Source of the DNA: Robinsoniella peoriensis
GTDB taxonomy: Bacteria; Bacillota; Clostridia; Lachnospirales; Lachnospiraceae
Reading direction: 5' to 3' (one strand)
Length of the DNA stretch: 64,000 nucleotides
Assembly (NCBI RefSeq): GCF_042680125.1
Contig: NZ_JBHTNY010000001.1
Below the pieces are notes generated by a model. The model had not been told where the DNA came from and made no database searches. It saw only the letters and a program-made list of their open reading frames with translations. Shown here piece after piece: positions 43,645 through 51,957 of this stretch. Within the stretch, counting starts at the first letter, position 1; each line of letters starts with the position of its first letter. The position numbers and the translations under genes were made by a program.

Positions 43645-44967
43645 TTACTGGAAATCTTTCATATAATCTCCATGAGCTTCGATTAATTCATCACACATCT
43701 TTTTGATGTCAGTAATATTAAGTTCAGCACCGGTATGTGGATCCATCATGGCTGCCTGATAAATGTGGCTACGGTCTTTTGTAACGGCTGCTTCGATGGT
43801 CAGAAGCTGAGGATTAATATTGGTCATATTCATAGCGGCTAACTGAACCGGCAGGCGTCCGACATGGCAAGGTGTTACTCCACTTCCGTCAACCAGACAT
43901 GGGACCTCTACGCATGCATCTGCAGGAAGATTATCGATTAAGCCAGTATTTAATACGTTACCGCCTATTTTATATGGTTTGTTCGTAACTACAGCTTCCA
44001 TGATGTAAGAAGCGTATTCCAGAGAACGTTCGTGGGTGATCTTGCCATCCTTTAAAATAGAAGCCTTTTCACTTTCCCATTCAGCGATCTGTTTGATACA
44101 TCTTCTTGGATATTCATCTAAAGGAATATTGTATTCTTCAATCATTTCCGGATATTTGGATTTGATGAAGAAAGAGTTGTACTCGGAGTTGTGCTCGCTG
44201 GACTCTGTACAGTAATATCCTAAAGTTTTAATATATTCATAACGAACCATGTCATTATGCTTTTCTTCCGCATTTTTCTTAGCAGCCCGTTCACGAATTT
44301 CCGGATATAAATCATTTCCGTCTTTATCACGGAGCTCCAGAAGCCATCCCATATGGTTGATACCAGCGATGAGTTCACGTCTGTCATCCAGTTTATCTTC
44401 CATGCCAAGTGCTTTCATAAGATCCTCTGAGCATTTTTGAACGCTGTGGCAGAGTCCTACGGTTTTGATTTTTGTATAACGCTGCATATATCCTGTTAAC
44501 ATCGCCATAGGATTGGTGTAATTCATGAAAAGTGTATCAGGGCATACTTCTTCCATGTCTCTGGCGAAATCAGCCATAACCGGAATGGTACGCAGAGCTC
44601 TCATAATACCTCCGATTCCCAGTGTATCCGCAATAGTCTGTCTTAAACCATATTTTTTAGGGATTTCAAAATCAGTTATAGTACATGGATCATATCCGCC
44701 AACCTGTATTGCATTAACAACAAAATTAGCATTACGAAGGGCGTCTTTTCGATTTTCCACTCCTAAATAAGTTTTAATAGTAGCTCGTCCTTCATTTACG
44801 TTTTTGTTGATTGCCTGTAAAATAATCTCAGAATCTTCAAGGCGCTGTCTGTCGATGTCATAGAGTGCGATTTCACTTTCGCATAAAGCAGGGGTGCACA
44901 TACAGTCACCCAGTACATTTCTTGCAAATATAGTGCTTCCGGCACCCATAAATGTTATTTTAATCAT
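43645..44967 (-). CDS. melA: Alpha-galactosidase, GH4 (MelA type)
   Basis: A 440-residue family 4 glycosidase, which uses NAD+ and Mn2+ in an oxidation-elimination mechanism. The Rossmann start KITFMGAGSTIFARNVLGD, NAIQVGGYDP, NYTNPMAMLTGYM, the metal-binding Cys-His of VGLCHSVQ and the GINHMGW motif are all present. It cleaves melibiose and related alpha-galactosides in the cytosol. AGGAGG precedes the ATG. Having both GH36 and GH4 enzymes in one locus suggests division between long oligosaccharides and disaccharides, or phosphorylated versus free forms; that is inference. Confidence 0.95.
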   Translation of the reverse strand: MIKITFMGAGSTIFARNVLGDCMCTPALCESEIALYDIDRQRLEDSEIILQAINKNVNEGRATIKTYLGVENRKDALRNANFVVNAIQVGGYDPCTITDFEIPKKYGLRQTIADTLGIGGIMRALRTIPVMADFARDMEEVCPDTLFMNYTNPMAMLTGYMQRYTKIKTVGLCHSVQKCSEDLMKALGMEDKLDDRRELIAGINHMGWLLELRDKDGNDLYPEIRERAAKKNAEEKHNDMVRYEYIKTLGYYCTESSEHNSEYNSFFIKSKYPEMIEEYNIPLDEYPRRCIKQIAEWESEKASILKDGKITHERSLEYASYIMEAVVTNKPYKIGGNVLNTGLIDNLPADACVEVPCLVDGSGVTPCHVGRLPVQLAAMNMTNINPQLLTIEAAVTKDRSHIYQAAMMDPHTGAELNITDIKKMCDELIEAHGDYMKDFQ

Positions 44968-44998
44968 ATAGGACCTCCTGGTTTTATGTGGATAATAT

Positions 44999-45031
44999 TT
45001 GTTATCTGTTGTAATTTATTATATAATAAAT
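44999..45031 (+). promoter_or_regulatory. Divergent promoter region with an 18-bp perfect palindrome
   Basis: ATTTATTATATAATAAAT (45014-45031) reads the same on both strands and holds a TATAAT in each direction. For the plus-strand AraC gene TTGTTA (44999-45004) is 17 bp from TATAAT (45022-45027). melA is transcribed the other way. Confidence 0.6.
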
Positions 45032-45103
45032 CATATGGGCAGACTATCCAAATTGTTTCGTAAAAATTGTTGATTTGTTGAAAAGTAATAGGAAGGAGAT
45101 GCT

Positions 45104-45904
45104 ATGGAAAGCAGGTATTCAAAATCCTTGTCGGTATTTTATGCGGGGAGGGAGAAATGTGAATCCGGTCATTTTTTTGGACCGGCATTACGCCCGCATT
45201 ATCTGATGCATGTGGTAGTGAAGGGAAAAGGGACCTATGAAACAGGAGGTCAGAAAATGCATCTAAAGATGGGAGATGTATTTCTGATTTACCCAAACGA
45301 AATGACCCTGTACAGGGCGGACGATCAGGAACCATGGGAATATGCTTGGGTTGCTTTTGACGGTTATGAGGCAAAGAGAATCTTAAAAAGAACGGGATTT
45401 CAGGGGCATAAACTGACATTTCAGCCGGAGCAGACAGATTTATTTATAGAAAGAATGCAAAAATTAGCTCAGATATTTTTGGAGCATGAAGAAGATGAGT
45501 TTGAACTTACCGGAATGTTTTATCAGGTAATGGCACTTATGGTACGGGAGTCGGATGAGCCAAAGGAAAGCTATGAGCAGCAATATTTTCAGAAAGCAGT
45601 GGATTATATCTGTCATAACTATGGCTATCCCATTAAAATCAGCGATATAGCAAAGTACGTGGGGATTGACCGGACATATCTGTATAAGATCTTTATGGAT
45701 GTAGAGCAGTGTGCGCCAAAGCAGTTTTTAATTCAATTTCGGTTGAAGACAGCGATGAATATGCTGGAAACGATGAAGTACAGTATTACAGAGACTGCGT
45801 ATTCCTGTGGGTTTAAGGACGCAGCCTCATTCTGCAATCATTTTAAGAAGTTTACAGAGATGACGCCAAAGCAGTATCAGCGTTATCAGAAAAATGTCAA
45901 GTAA
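45104..45904 (+). CDS. AraC-family regulator next to melA
   Basis: A 266-residue MsmR/RafR-like regulator, paralogous to the protein encoded at 41259 (FFGPALRPHYLMHVVVKGKG; PWEYAWVAFDGYEAKRIL). The double HTH lies at about 165-260 (IKISDIAKYVGIDRTYLYKI; ITETAYSCGFKDAASFCNHF). It is divergent from melA with 136 bp between, so direct control of melA is likely. AGGAAGGAG precedes the ATG. Confidence 0.92.
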   Translation: MESRYSKSLSVFYAGREKCESGHFFGPALRPHYLMHVVVKGKGTYETGGQKMHLKMGDVFLIYPNEMTLYRADDQEPWEYAWVAFDGYEAKRILKRTGFQGHKLTFQPEQTDLFIERMQKLAQIFLEHEEDEFELTGMFYQVMALMVRESDEPKESYEQQYFQKAVDYICHNYGYPIKISDIAKYVGIDRTYLYKIFMDVEQCAPKQFLIQFRLKTAMNMLETMKYSITETAYSCGFKDAASFCNHFKKFTEMTPKQYQRYQKNVK

Positions 45905-45922
45905 AAAAAGCAATATAGTGAT

Positions 45923-46058
45923 AGAAGCAGCACAGTAAAAGAAGCAGTACAGTAAAAGAAGCATAACAGTAAAAGAAACAGAACAGTAAAAGAAACAGTA
46001 TAGCAAAAGAAGCAGTACAGTAAAAGAAGCAGCACAGTAAAACAAACAGTATAGCAAA
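45923..46058. repeat. 17-bp minisatellite, eight units
   Basis: Eight contiguous 17-bp units of the type AGAAGCAGTACAGTAAA, with a degenerate ninth, fill most of the space between the convergent AraC and pilT genes. Variation is mainly at positions 2, 5 and 8-14. It has no spacers, so it is not a CRISPR array. Open frames through it are low-complexity artefacts. Confidence 0.92.
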
Positions 46059-46106
46059 AAGTACAGTAGCAGCGAGGTAAGGTAAGTATGTCAATTGGAC
46101 AGCAGC

Positions 46107-47162
46107 CTACAATTTACGCTGCATCATATCTGGTTTTACTGCATATTCTAAGGCGGTTTTGGATGTAATCAGCCCCTTTTTGCAAAGGCTGACCAGACTG
46201 GCATCCATGGAGAACATTGTATCCGAGGAAGAAGAATATAATGTTCCGTCAATCTGGGGGATTTTATTCTCACGGATCATATTCCGGATTGCCGGAGTTA
46301 ATGTTAAAACTTCAAAAGCAGGGATAAGTTTCCCGCTAACGGAGGGAACCAGCTGCTGGGATACTACTGCCTGTAACGCCATGGATAATTGAACGGTAAT
46401 CTGGGTCTGCTGGCTTGGAGGGAAAACATCAATAATTCTTCCCACTGTATTCACAGCGCCTATAGTATGGAGGGTGGAAAATACCAGATGACCTGTTTCA
46501 GCTGCGGTCATGGCAACCTGTATTGTTTCAAAGTCACGCATTTCGCCCAGCAGAATAACATCGGGGCTTTGGCGAAGGGCGGCACGCAGGGCTACCAGAT
46601 AACTTTCGGTATCTGTGTTAATCTCCCGCTGGCTTACTATACTTTTTTTATGGCGGTGCAAATGCTCCAGGGGATCTTCCAGTGTAATGATATGACGTTC
46701 TTTGGAAGAGTTGATGGCATCAATCAGGCAGGCAAGAGTGGTTGATTTTCCGCTTCCCGCAGGTCCGGTAACCAGAACCAGACCCTTGTTAAAGTCTGCA
46801 AGCCGCAGTATATTATTCCCAATGCCAAATTCCTGGGGATCAGGAAGATTAAACCGCACAATTCTGATTACGGCAGACAGGGAACCACGCTGACGGTATG
46901 CATTGATTCGAAATCGGGACAGGCCGGTAATGGAAAATGAAAAATCGTCATCGCCTTTATCCAGCAAAATCTGCATAGATCTGTTTCCGGCCAGTTGATA
47001 AATTTCCGTTATAATATTTTCGGTATCATTAGGCATAAGTTTGTCTGAGTCATCATGTACCATAGTGCCATTGACTTTATAGGACAGGGGAAGCCCGGCT
47101 ACAATAAAAACGTCTGATGCCAAGGCTTTTACCGCATGTTCCAATAGTTCATTTATTTCCAT
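46107..47162 (-). CDS. pilT: Type IV pilus retraction ATPase PilT
   Basis: A 351-residue hexameric ATPase at the cytoplasmic face of the pilus machine. An N-terminal PAS-like part (ASDVFIVAGLPLSYKVNG) is followed by Walker A TGPAGSGKST (132-141), the Asp box (LEDPLEH), Walker B DVILLGEMRD (201-210), the His box HLVFSTLHT, and AIRNMIRE (291-298), the PilT-specific AIRNLIRE motif. It depolymerises pili for twitching or uptake. It is the last gene of the operon read from 51032; no PilB-type extension ATPase is found in the operon. Confidence 0.94.
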   Translation of the reverse strand: MEINELLEHAVKALASDVFIVAGLPLSYKVNGTMVHDDSDKLMPNDTENIITEIYQLAGNRSMQILLDKGDDDFSFSITGLSRFRINAYRQRGSLSAVIRIVRFNLPDPQEFGIGNNILRLADFNKGLVLVTGPAGSGKSTTLACLIDAINSSKERHIITLEDPLEHLHRHKKSIVSQREINTDTESYLVALRAALRQSPDVILLGEMRDFETIQVAMTAAETGHLVFSTLHTIGAVNTVGRIIDVFPPSQQTQITVQLSMALQAVVSQQLVPSVSGKLIPAFEVLTLTPAIRNMIRENKIPQIDGTLYSSSSDTMFSMDASLVSLCKKGLITSKTALEYAVKPDMMQRKL

Positions 47163-47173
47163 TAAAGTTCCTC

Positions 47174-47692
47174 CTAAAATTCAGATTCAAAAGATCCGTT
47201 GAATACAGGTACATTACTTTCCGGTGCCCAACTGCCATCAGATTCGCTGTTCCAGGTTATAATGCGATAGAAGCGCTCTCCCGACTGTGTTGGGAAATTA
47301 AGCTCCAGAGTTACCTTTAACATCTGATCATCCGTAATTGGTACCGCATAATGTAATTCAGGTGACGGACGATCCTGGTCAAAGGTATATGTATCCTTGT
47401 CTGAGAGTACCTTTATTATTCGGGTATAATAAGATTGTGGGTCGGAAAAAGTCTGCGATCTGTACTCGGAATATAAAATGTCATCAATTTCAGACAGTAT
47501 CTGCTTGGCCTTTTGGTCCGCCTTATAATAGGCACTGGTATGCTCGGCATTCTTCTTGCTCAATTGATAATCCATGTTGGCGTTAACGATTGAAAGAACA
47601 GCAAATGTTACCAGGCATAAAAGCACAAATACAAGCAGAATGGAAGAAGTTCCGATATTTAAAAAAGTATGTTTCTTTTTCTTTTTCATCAT
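47174..47692 (-). CDS. Pilus-operon membrane protein with one N-terminal helix
   Basis: A 172-residue protein: a basic head (MMKKKKKHT), one helix (about 16-38), then an extracytoplasmic domain with a coiled start (KKNAEHTSAYYKADQKAKQI) and a beta-rich end (YYTRIIKVLSDKDTYTF; FYRIITWNSESDGSW). It lacks the Glu5 prepilin motif. By position it is a pilin-like or minor assembly protein (PilX/GspK-like placement). No family recognised with certainty. Confidence 0.6.
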   Translation of the reverse strand: MMKKKKKHTFLNIGTSSILLVFVLLCLVTFAVLSIVNANMDYQLSKKNAEHTSAYYKADQKAKQILSEIDDILYSEYRSQTFSDPQSYYTRIIKVLSDKDTYTFDQDRPSPELHYAVPITDDQMLKVTLELNFPTQSGERFYRIITWNSESDGSWAPESNVPVFNGSFESEF

Positions 47693-47706
47693 AAACGGCC
47701 TTTCTA

Positions 47707-48147
47707 TTACTCAAGAGTATGAGGAATATTTATTTGGGCTGCAAGAGAATACAGCAGTTTTTCCGGTTTATCAGTTTCAAATGATGAGATGGAGACGTCT
47801 TTTTTACGGGAGTCCCTGGTAACTGTAGCGATGAGAGTAAACTTACTATCTGATTCACTGCATTTTTCCCAGGCTGTATCATAATAGAAGATTATGGAAT
47901 CCCCATCAGTGACACTTTCCGGAAACAAAGACTGCACTTCTGACAGGGAACCGTTACAGCTTTCCAGTACTTCGGCTGTATTTGATACCAGTCGGGAAGA
48001 TGTACTCAAATTTTTTGAACTCTGGCTCAGCAAAAAAGATTTTGAAAACAGCTGAATGCAGATACCGCTTGCAACGGTAAAAAACAGTATGGCTATAATC
48101 AATTCGATTAAAAATAAACTTGATTTGGAAGGAGTGTTCTTTTTCAT
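47707..48147 (-). CDS. Prepilin-like protein (type IV pilin N-terminus)
   Basis: A 146-residue protein with a short basic leader and the helix SSLFLIELIIAILFFTVASG. If cleaved before Leu11, Glu15 becomes the Glu5 of a mature pilin; the residue before the site is Ser rather than the usual Gly, which is unusual. The rest is a small globular domain (IIFYYDTAWEKCSE; FTLIATVTRDSR). Likely a minor pilin. Confidence 0.7.
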   Translation of the reverse strand: MKKNTPSKSSLFLIELIIAILFFTVASGICIQLFSKSFLLSQSSKNLSTSSRLVSNTAEVLESCNGSLSEVQSLFPESVTDGDSIIFYYDTAWEKCSESDSKFTLIATVTRDSRKKDVSISSFETDKPEKLLYSLAAQINIPHTLE

Positions 48148-48164
48148 ATTGGAATCCTTCTTTC

Positions 48165-48662
48165 TTATTCAATGTCTTTAATGTCACTTCTGGGGTGGAT
48201 ATAGAGGTCAATACCATTCCCTTCCTCTGTAGAAACGGTAAAATGATAAAGCCCTTCCCTCACTTCTTCCATTTTAAGGGAGGTGATATCTGTAATGGAC
48301 TGGCCGGATTCAACAGATACGGAAGTGTCTGCTTTTGCAAATAGTTCTTTTAACTCATTTTGATCCTCATAAATATAAGTTATGTAGTCCTGCCCGTCAT
48401 ATTGGTCTGTAAGAGCCAGGGCATCGGTGCCTGACAGTCTGGTAATGGTAATATCACCTATACCGTCCGCCTGCCGGATTTTTTCAGAAATATAAGAGAG
48501 TGCAGTATGGGAAGAATTATTTTCTGCCATTTGCCCGGCAGTAGAACGATAAACATTAGAACCGATCAGAACCACAAGCAGCGCTGAAGCTGCAAATACG
48601 CAGAACAGTGACAGGGTAAAAACGATATCAACAAAGTGTTCCTTTGACCGGAAATTCTTCAT
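48165..48662 (-). CDS. DUF4860-like pilus-operon protein
   Basis: A 165-residue protein with one N-terminal helix (about 12-36, VDIVFTLSLFCVFAASALLV) and an extracytoplasmic domain with ALSYISEKIRQADGIGDITI and LYHFTVSTEEGNGIDLYI. This matches DUF4860-type proteins found in Clostridia pilus operons, as I remember them. Function unknown; a minor pilin-like role is inferred from the neighbours. AGGAGG precedes the ATG. Confidence 0.65.
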   Translation of the reverse strand: MKNFRSKEHFVDIVFTLSLFCVFAASALLVVLIGSNVYRSTAGQMAENNSSHTALSYISEKIRQADGIGDITITRLSGTDALALTDQYDGQDYITYIYEDQNELKELFAKADTSVSVESGQSITDITSLKMEEVREGLYHFTVSTEEGNGIDLYIHPRSDIKDIE

Positions 48663-48673
48663 AAGGTGGCCTC

Positions 48674-49000
48674 CTATTTCTTAATAATGGTAATGTCAGG
48701 CATAATATTAGAGCCAAAAGGTTCATAATGAATAATAAATTTATCATCATCATATGCGACGGCATAGTGTGCCAAAAGGTCTTCCAGGGTATCCGGATAG
48801 GAGCCTGTCAGGGCATAGTTCTGTACGGCACACCGTCTCAGGGCATCGGCAAGGGTTCTCTGCTGTTCAGCGTCGGTTGTGGCAGAGATATTGCCGATTC
48901 CATATAGGAATAAAATCATAACAAGTCCGAAGGTACAGAGTGAAACCAGGAAACCGGCTCTTATTCTTCGATGAAAAGGTAACTGGTGAAAACGGTTCAT
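48674..49000 (-). CDS. Small pilus-operon membrane protein
   Basis: A 108-residue protein with a basic head, one helix (about 15-36) and a short outer domain resembling the first part of a pseudopilin: TLADALRRCAVQNYALTGSY followed by PDTLEDLLAHYAVAYDDDKF. No Glu5 motif is visible. AGGAGG precedes the ATG. Possibly a minor pilin or assembly factor. Confidence 0.6.
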   Translation of the reverse strand: MNRFHQLPFHRRIRAGFLVSLCTFGLVMILFLYGIGNISATTDAEQQRTLADALRRCAVQNYALTGSYPDTLEDLLAHYAVAYDDDKFIIHYEPFGSNIMPDITIIKK

Positions 49001-49011
49001 AGAAATACCTC

Positions 49012-50031
49012 CTAAAGCGGTCCGATACTGGACATAATACCCATAAGCGGAAGCATAACAGAGAGCAGAATAACACCCACAATTATAGATAGTGCAACTA
49101 CCAGGGAAGGTTCCAGGATAGAGATCAATCTTTCGATCCGATTGTCGACTTCTTCTTCATACTGATCAGCTACTTTCTTCATAACTTCGTCTACGTTGCC
49201 GGTTTTAAATCCCACTGCGATCATGCGGGCATATACCCCCTGGAAAAGTTCGGAACTGGTTACTGCATGTGAAAAGCTTTCGCCTTCTTCCATGGAAGTC
49301 TGACACTTTTTAATCTTTTCCTGTAAATCCTGGTTATCAACCAGCTTAGAGGTCATGGTAAGACTCTGATCGATGTCCAGACCGCTGCTCAGTGTAAGAA
49401 ACATTCCGCTGGCAAATCGACCCTGGGCTATCTTATGCTGAAGAGTTTTGGAAAAACGTATCTTAGAACCATTGAAAAATAAGAAAGCCGTAAAAGCTGC
49501 GAAAACGATAATTACGGGCACTGCATAATGGCTGAGCATGTTTCCAAGGTTCAGCAGGCTTTTGGAAAATCCCGTCAGCTGGCTGCCCAGCTCAATGTAA
49601 ACCTGATTAAAGACAGGCAGTACTTTCACAATGAGGATCACTACTATAAATAACAGAAGCCCGATCATAATGCAGGGATATGTAATAGCACCTTTAATTC
49701 CTTTAGCGATATTCTCCTCCCGCTCATAATATTGGGCTAAAGAGGACATGACATCGTCAAGCCGGCCTGATTGTTCGCCGATTTCAACCATATCTGTAAA
49801 ATATTTAGGAAAAACTCCGCAGTCTGATACCGCAGCATGGAAGTTCCCTGTTTCTTCTAGCGTGTGATAAATAGATTCCAAAACAATCTTTCCATCCGGA
49901 CTGACGTTATCTTCTAGCATGATAGAGATGCCTTCAATAGAAGAAATACCCGACTGGAGAATCATTGCCATTTGATTACAGAAAAAGGATATTTCAGTAT
50001 TGGATAATGGTTTGTTGGCTTGTTTTGCCAT
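49012..50031 (-). CDS. pilC: Type IV pilus/type II secretion inner-membrane protein PilC/GspF
   Basis: A 339-residue platform protein with the two GspF cytoplasmic repeats (about 10-130 and 215-335) and three helices. Landmarks: FCNQMAMILQSGISSIEGIS, VEIGEQSGRLDDVM, YPCIMIGLLLFIVVILIV and the second GLDIDQSLTMTSKLVDN. It links the ATPase to the growing pilus. AAAGGAG marks the ATG at 50031. In this operon the only partner ATPase is PilT. Confidence 0.93.
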   Translation of the reverse strand: MAKQANKPLSNTEISFFCNQMAMILQSGISSIEGISIMLEDNVSPDGKIVLESIYHTLEETGNFHAAVSDCGVFPKYFTDMVEIGEQSGRLDDVMSSLAQYYEREENIAKGIKGAITYPCIMIGLLLFIVVILIVKVLPVFNQVYIELGSQLTGFSKSLLNLGNMLSHYAVPVIIVFAAFTAFLFFNGSKIRFSKTLQHKIAQGRFASGMFLTLSSGLDIDQSLTMTSKLVDNQDLQEKIKKCQTSMEEGESFSHAVTSSELFQGVYARMIAVGFKTGNVDEVMKKVADQYEEEVDNRIERLISILEPSLVVALSIIVGVILLSVMLPLMGIMSSIGPL

Positions 50032-50066
50032 AAGAACTCCTTTCAAAACGCAAATTTAAATATCTA

Positions 50067-51032
50067 TTAATAGGTATGTTTAGTGGTATAGTTCTTTGCG
50101 TCTCCAATGTATTTTTGGATTTTCTTGCTGTTTTTCCCACTGGCTGCGAAGGTTGGATCCATGAGTGACCAGCTTTTGCCGTCGAATTGAATAATGTCAT
50201 CAATCCAGCCCTCCTCCTTTGTATAGACACTGATCCAGGCATGGACAACTTCCCCGGAATATCCGGTTTCAATTTTGGTGGGAATGCCCTGGGAACGCAG
50301 CATACTTCCCATAAGAGAAGCGTAGTCAAAGCAGATTCCTTTTTTGGTTGTCAGAGTATCATCCACATTGGGAATGTAATCAAACTGTACGCTTTCTGCC
50401 TTATCCGTATCATAAGTAATGTTATTGATGGTAAAATTGTATACAGAGGTAATGGCATCCAGATCTGTTGAAGCTCCCTTTACGAGTTCAGCTGCCTTTT
50501 TTACGGACTGGGAATCAGCTGTAAAATTGACATATTGGTTCGGATACAGAAAGGGACCGAATTCATTTGTTAATGTTACATCTGCGGATAAAGAGCTTAC
50601 GATAGCGTATTTATCATTGGCCAGCTGTTCACAAACCATAATTTCATAGCTCCCGTTTCCCTGGGACAGGGGGAAAACCTCATAGTTTCCGGTATTTTTT
50701 ATATTATAGTCATTAGTAGAATTATCGGAAGCTTTCACCCGCAGCTTCACTTTGGATGCATTGCCCAGGTACTTTACCATAAAATAGCCTTCTGACAGGC
50801 TGGATGTATCAATGGAAGCGTACGCATCAGTCTGTACCGTTGTTCCGGCAGCTTTTGGAGTCAGAACCTTTGGCGTATTCGGGCGGGAACCCGTGGAACT
50901 GATACCAGACCCGGAGGAACCCTTGGAGACAACGTGCTCCCGATCGTCTGAATTGCCGCAGGCTGATAAAAAGATACTGAATAAAAGCAGTATCATCAGA
51001 AAGGCATATTTATGAAGTTTGCAGGGATACAT
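50067..51032 (-). CDS. Transglutaminase-like domain lipoprotein
   Basis: A 321-residue lipoprotein with a LSAC lipobox (Cys25) and a Ser/Gly/Thr-rich linker. A beta-rich domain (about 70-170) is followed by a transglutaminase-like core with the Cys-His-Asp triad visible in KKGICFDYASLMGSMLRSQG, HAWISVY and WSLMDPTF. Such bacterial domains act as cysteine proteases or crosslinkers on surface proteins. As first gene of the pilus operon it might process or crosslink pilins or the nearby SipW-exported proteins (inference). GGGAGG precedes the ATG. A TATAAT lies at 51070-51075 (minus) with a poor -35. Confidence 0.85.
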   Translation of the reverse strand: MYPCKLHKYAFLMILLLFSIFLSACGNSDDREHVVSKGSSGSGISSTGSRPNTPKVLTPKAAGTTVQTDAYASIDTSSLSEGYFMVKYLGNASKVKLRVKASDNSTNDYNIKNTGNYEVFPLSQGNGSYEIMVCEQLANDKYAIVSSLSADVTLTNEFGPFLYPNQYVNFTADSQSVKKAAELVKGASTDLDAITSVYNFTINNITYDTDKAESVQFDYIPNVDDTLTTKKGICFDYASLMGSMLRSQGIPTKIETGYSGEVVHAWISVYTKEEGWIDDIIQFDGKSWSLMDPTFAASGKNSKKIQKYIGDAKNYTTKHTY

Positions 51033-51121
51033 AGAAATACCTCCCTCTCAGTTTGCTGTAATAATGCTTATTATAGCAATGCTCAGATGTAAATACAATA
51101 TATTTTATGAAAATGATTCCG

Positions 51122-51154
51122 TGTGACTAAAGTGTGACAAAAATCCATTATAAT
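51122..51154 (+). promoter_or_regulatory. SARP-like promoter A (tandem heptamers) of the TasA-like gene
   Basis: TGTGACT (51122-51128), 4-bp spacer, TGTGACA (51133-51139), 9 nt, TATAAT (51149-51154). The heptamers have an 11-bp period and take the place of a -35. The same layout recurs at 55677 and 61019. Confidence 0.78.
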
Positions 51155-51189
51155 CTAATTATAAAGTGCATCAGTATCATTAAATGCAA

Positions 51190-51256
51190 GTACTGCATTG
51201 CATAAATAACTGTGGATAGCGGGTGCTGTATCACAGTTATTTATGCAACGCAGTAC
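51190..51256 (+). other. Long leader hairpin upstream of the TasA-like gene
   Basis: A 25-bp stem with a single mismatch (51190-51214 with 51232-51256) and a 17-nt loop. It lies in the transcript leader and ends 27 nt before the start codon at 51284. There is no T-run, so it is not a standard terminator. Confidence 0.85.
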
Positions 51257-51283
51257 CAGTATATACAAGGAAGGAAAATAGCT

Positions 51284-51931
51284 ATGAAAAAGAAAAATTT
51301 CATGATAATCGGCGCGGCGGCTGTGCTTTTAGCGGCGACTTTGATAAGCGGGACAATGGCATCCTTTCAGGCAGAAACAACTTCTAAAAATAAAATCAGT
51401 GCCGGAAATATTGGAATACAGCTTATGGAAGAAACGGCAAATGGCGGAAAAGAAATAAAGGAAGGCGATATCAAGAGTATTACAGGAATGCCTGGAGATA
51501 AAATTCCGGAGGCCATTTATGTAGATAACATTAAAGATAACCCTTTGTACTTAAGAGTAACGCTGCATAAGAGCTGGGAAGACCGCAGCGGTGAGAAAAA
51601 TCCGGAAGCTGACGCAAATTACATTTCAATTATAACGAATCAAAAGGATGACTGGATTATTCAGGCTGACGATGAAAATGGTGAAGAAATGTACTTTTAC
51701 TACCGCAAACCCCTGAATGAAAAAGAGTCTACATCGAAGATAATGGACTTTATCCAAATTGCCAACATCCCAAGCAAAGAACAAAATTTATATACCGGAC
51801 TTTCCATCGCTTTTGATGTGGAGGCAGATGCGATCCAGGTAATCGGGGCAGCAGATGCCATGCTGTCAGAATGGGGATTAGAAGTTAAAATTGATGAAAA
51901 CGGAGTTCTGCAGGAAGTAGAGGAAGAATAG
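51284..51931 (+). CDS. SipW-dependent TasA/camelysin-like exported protein
   Basis: A 215-residue exported protein. The signal region reads MKKKNFMIIGAAAVLLAATL followed by SGTMASFQAET, the SipW-substrate pattern. The mature part is beta-rich (SAGNIGIQLMEE; IYVDNIKDNPLYLRVTLHKS; GLSIAFDVEADAIQVIGAAD), as in TasA/camelysin biofilm-fibre proteins. The start at 51284 follows AAGGAAGG; the longer frame would begin inside the leader hairpin. It heads the first operon under SARP-like promoter A. Fibre formation is inference from the family. Confidence 0.85.
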   Translation: MKKKNFMIIGAAAVLLAATLISGTMASFQAETTSKNKISAGNIGIQLMEETANGGKEIKEGDIKSITGMPGDKIPEAIYVDNIKDNPLYLRVTLHKSWEDRSGEKNPEADANYISIITNQKDDWIIQADDENGEEMYFYYRKPLNEKESTSKIMDFIQIANIPSKEQNLYTGLSIAFDVEADAIQVIGAADAMLSEWGLEVKIDENGVLQEVEEE

Positions 51932-51957
51932 AAGCGAATATTAACAGGAGGTAAGTG

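Noticed and set aside
45923..46058. CRISPR-like array
   Set aside because: Units are contiguous 17-bp repeats without spacers, and no cas genes are present.
45827..46094. Minus-strand open frames across the minisatellite
   Set aside because: Low-complexity Tyr/Phe/Cys/Leu translations of the repeat, no ribosome site, overlapping the AraC 3' end.
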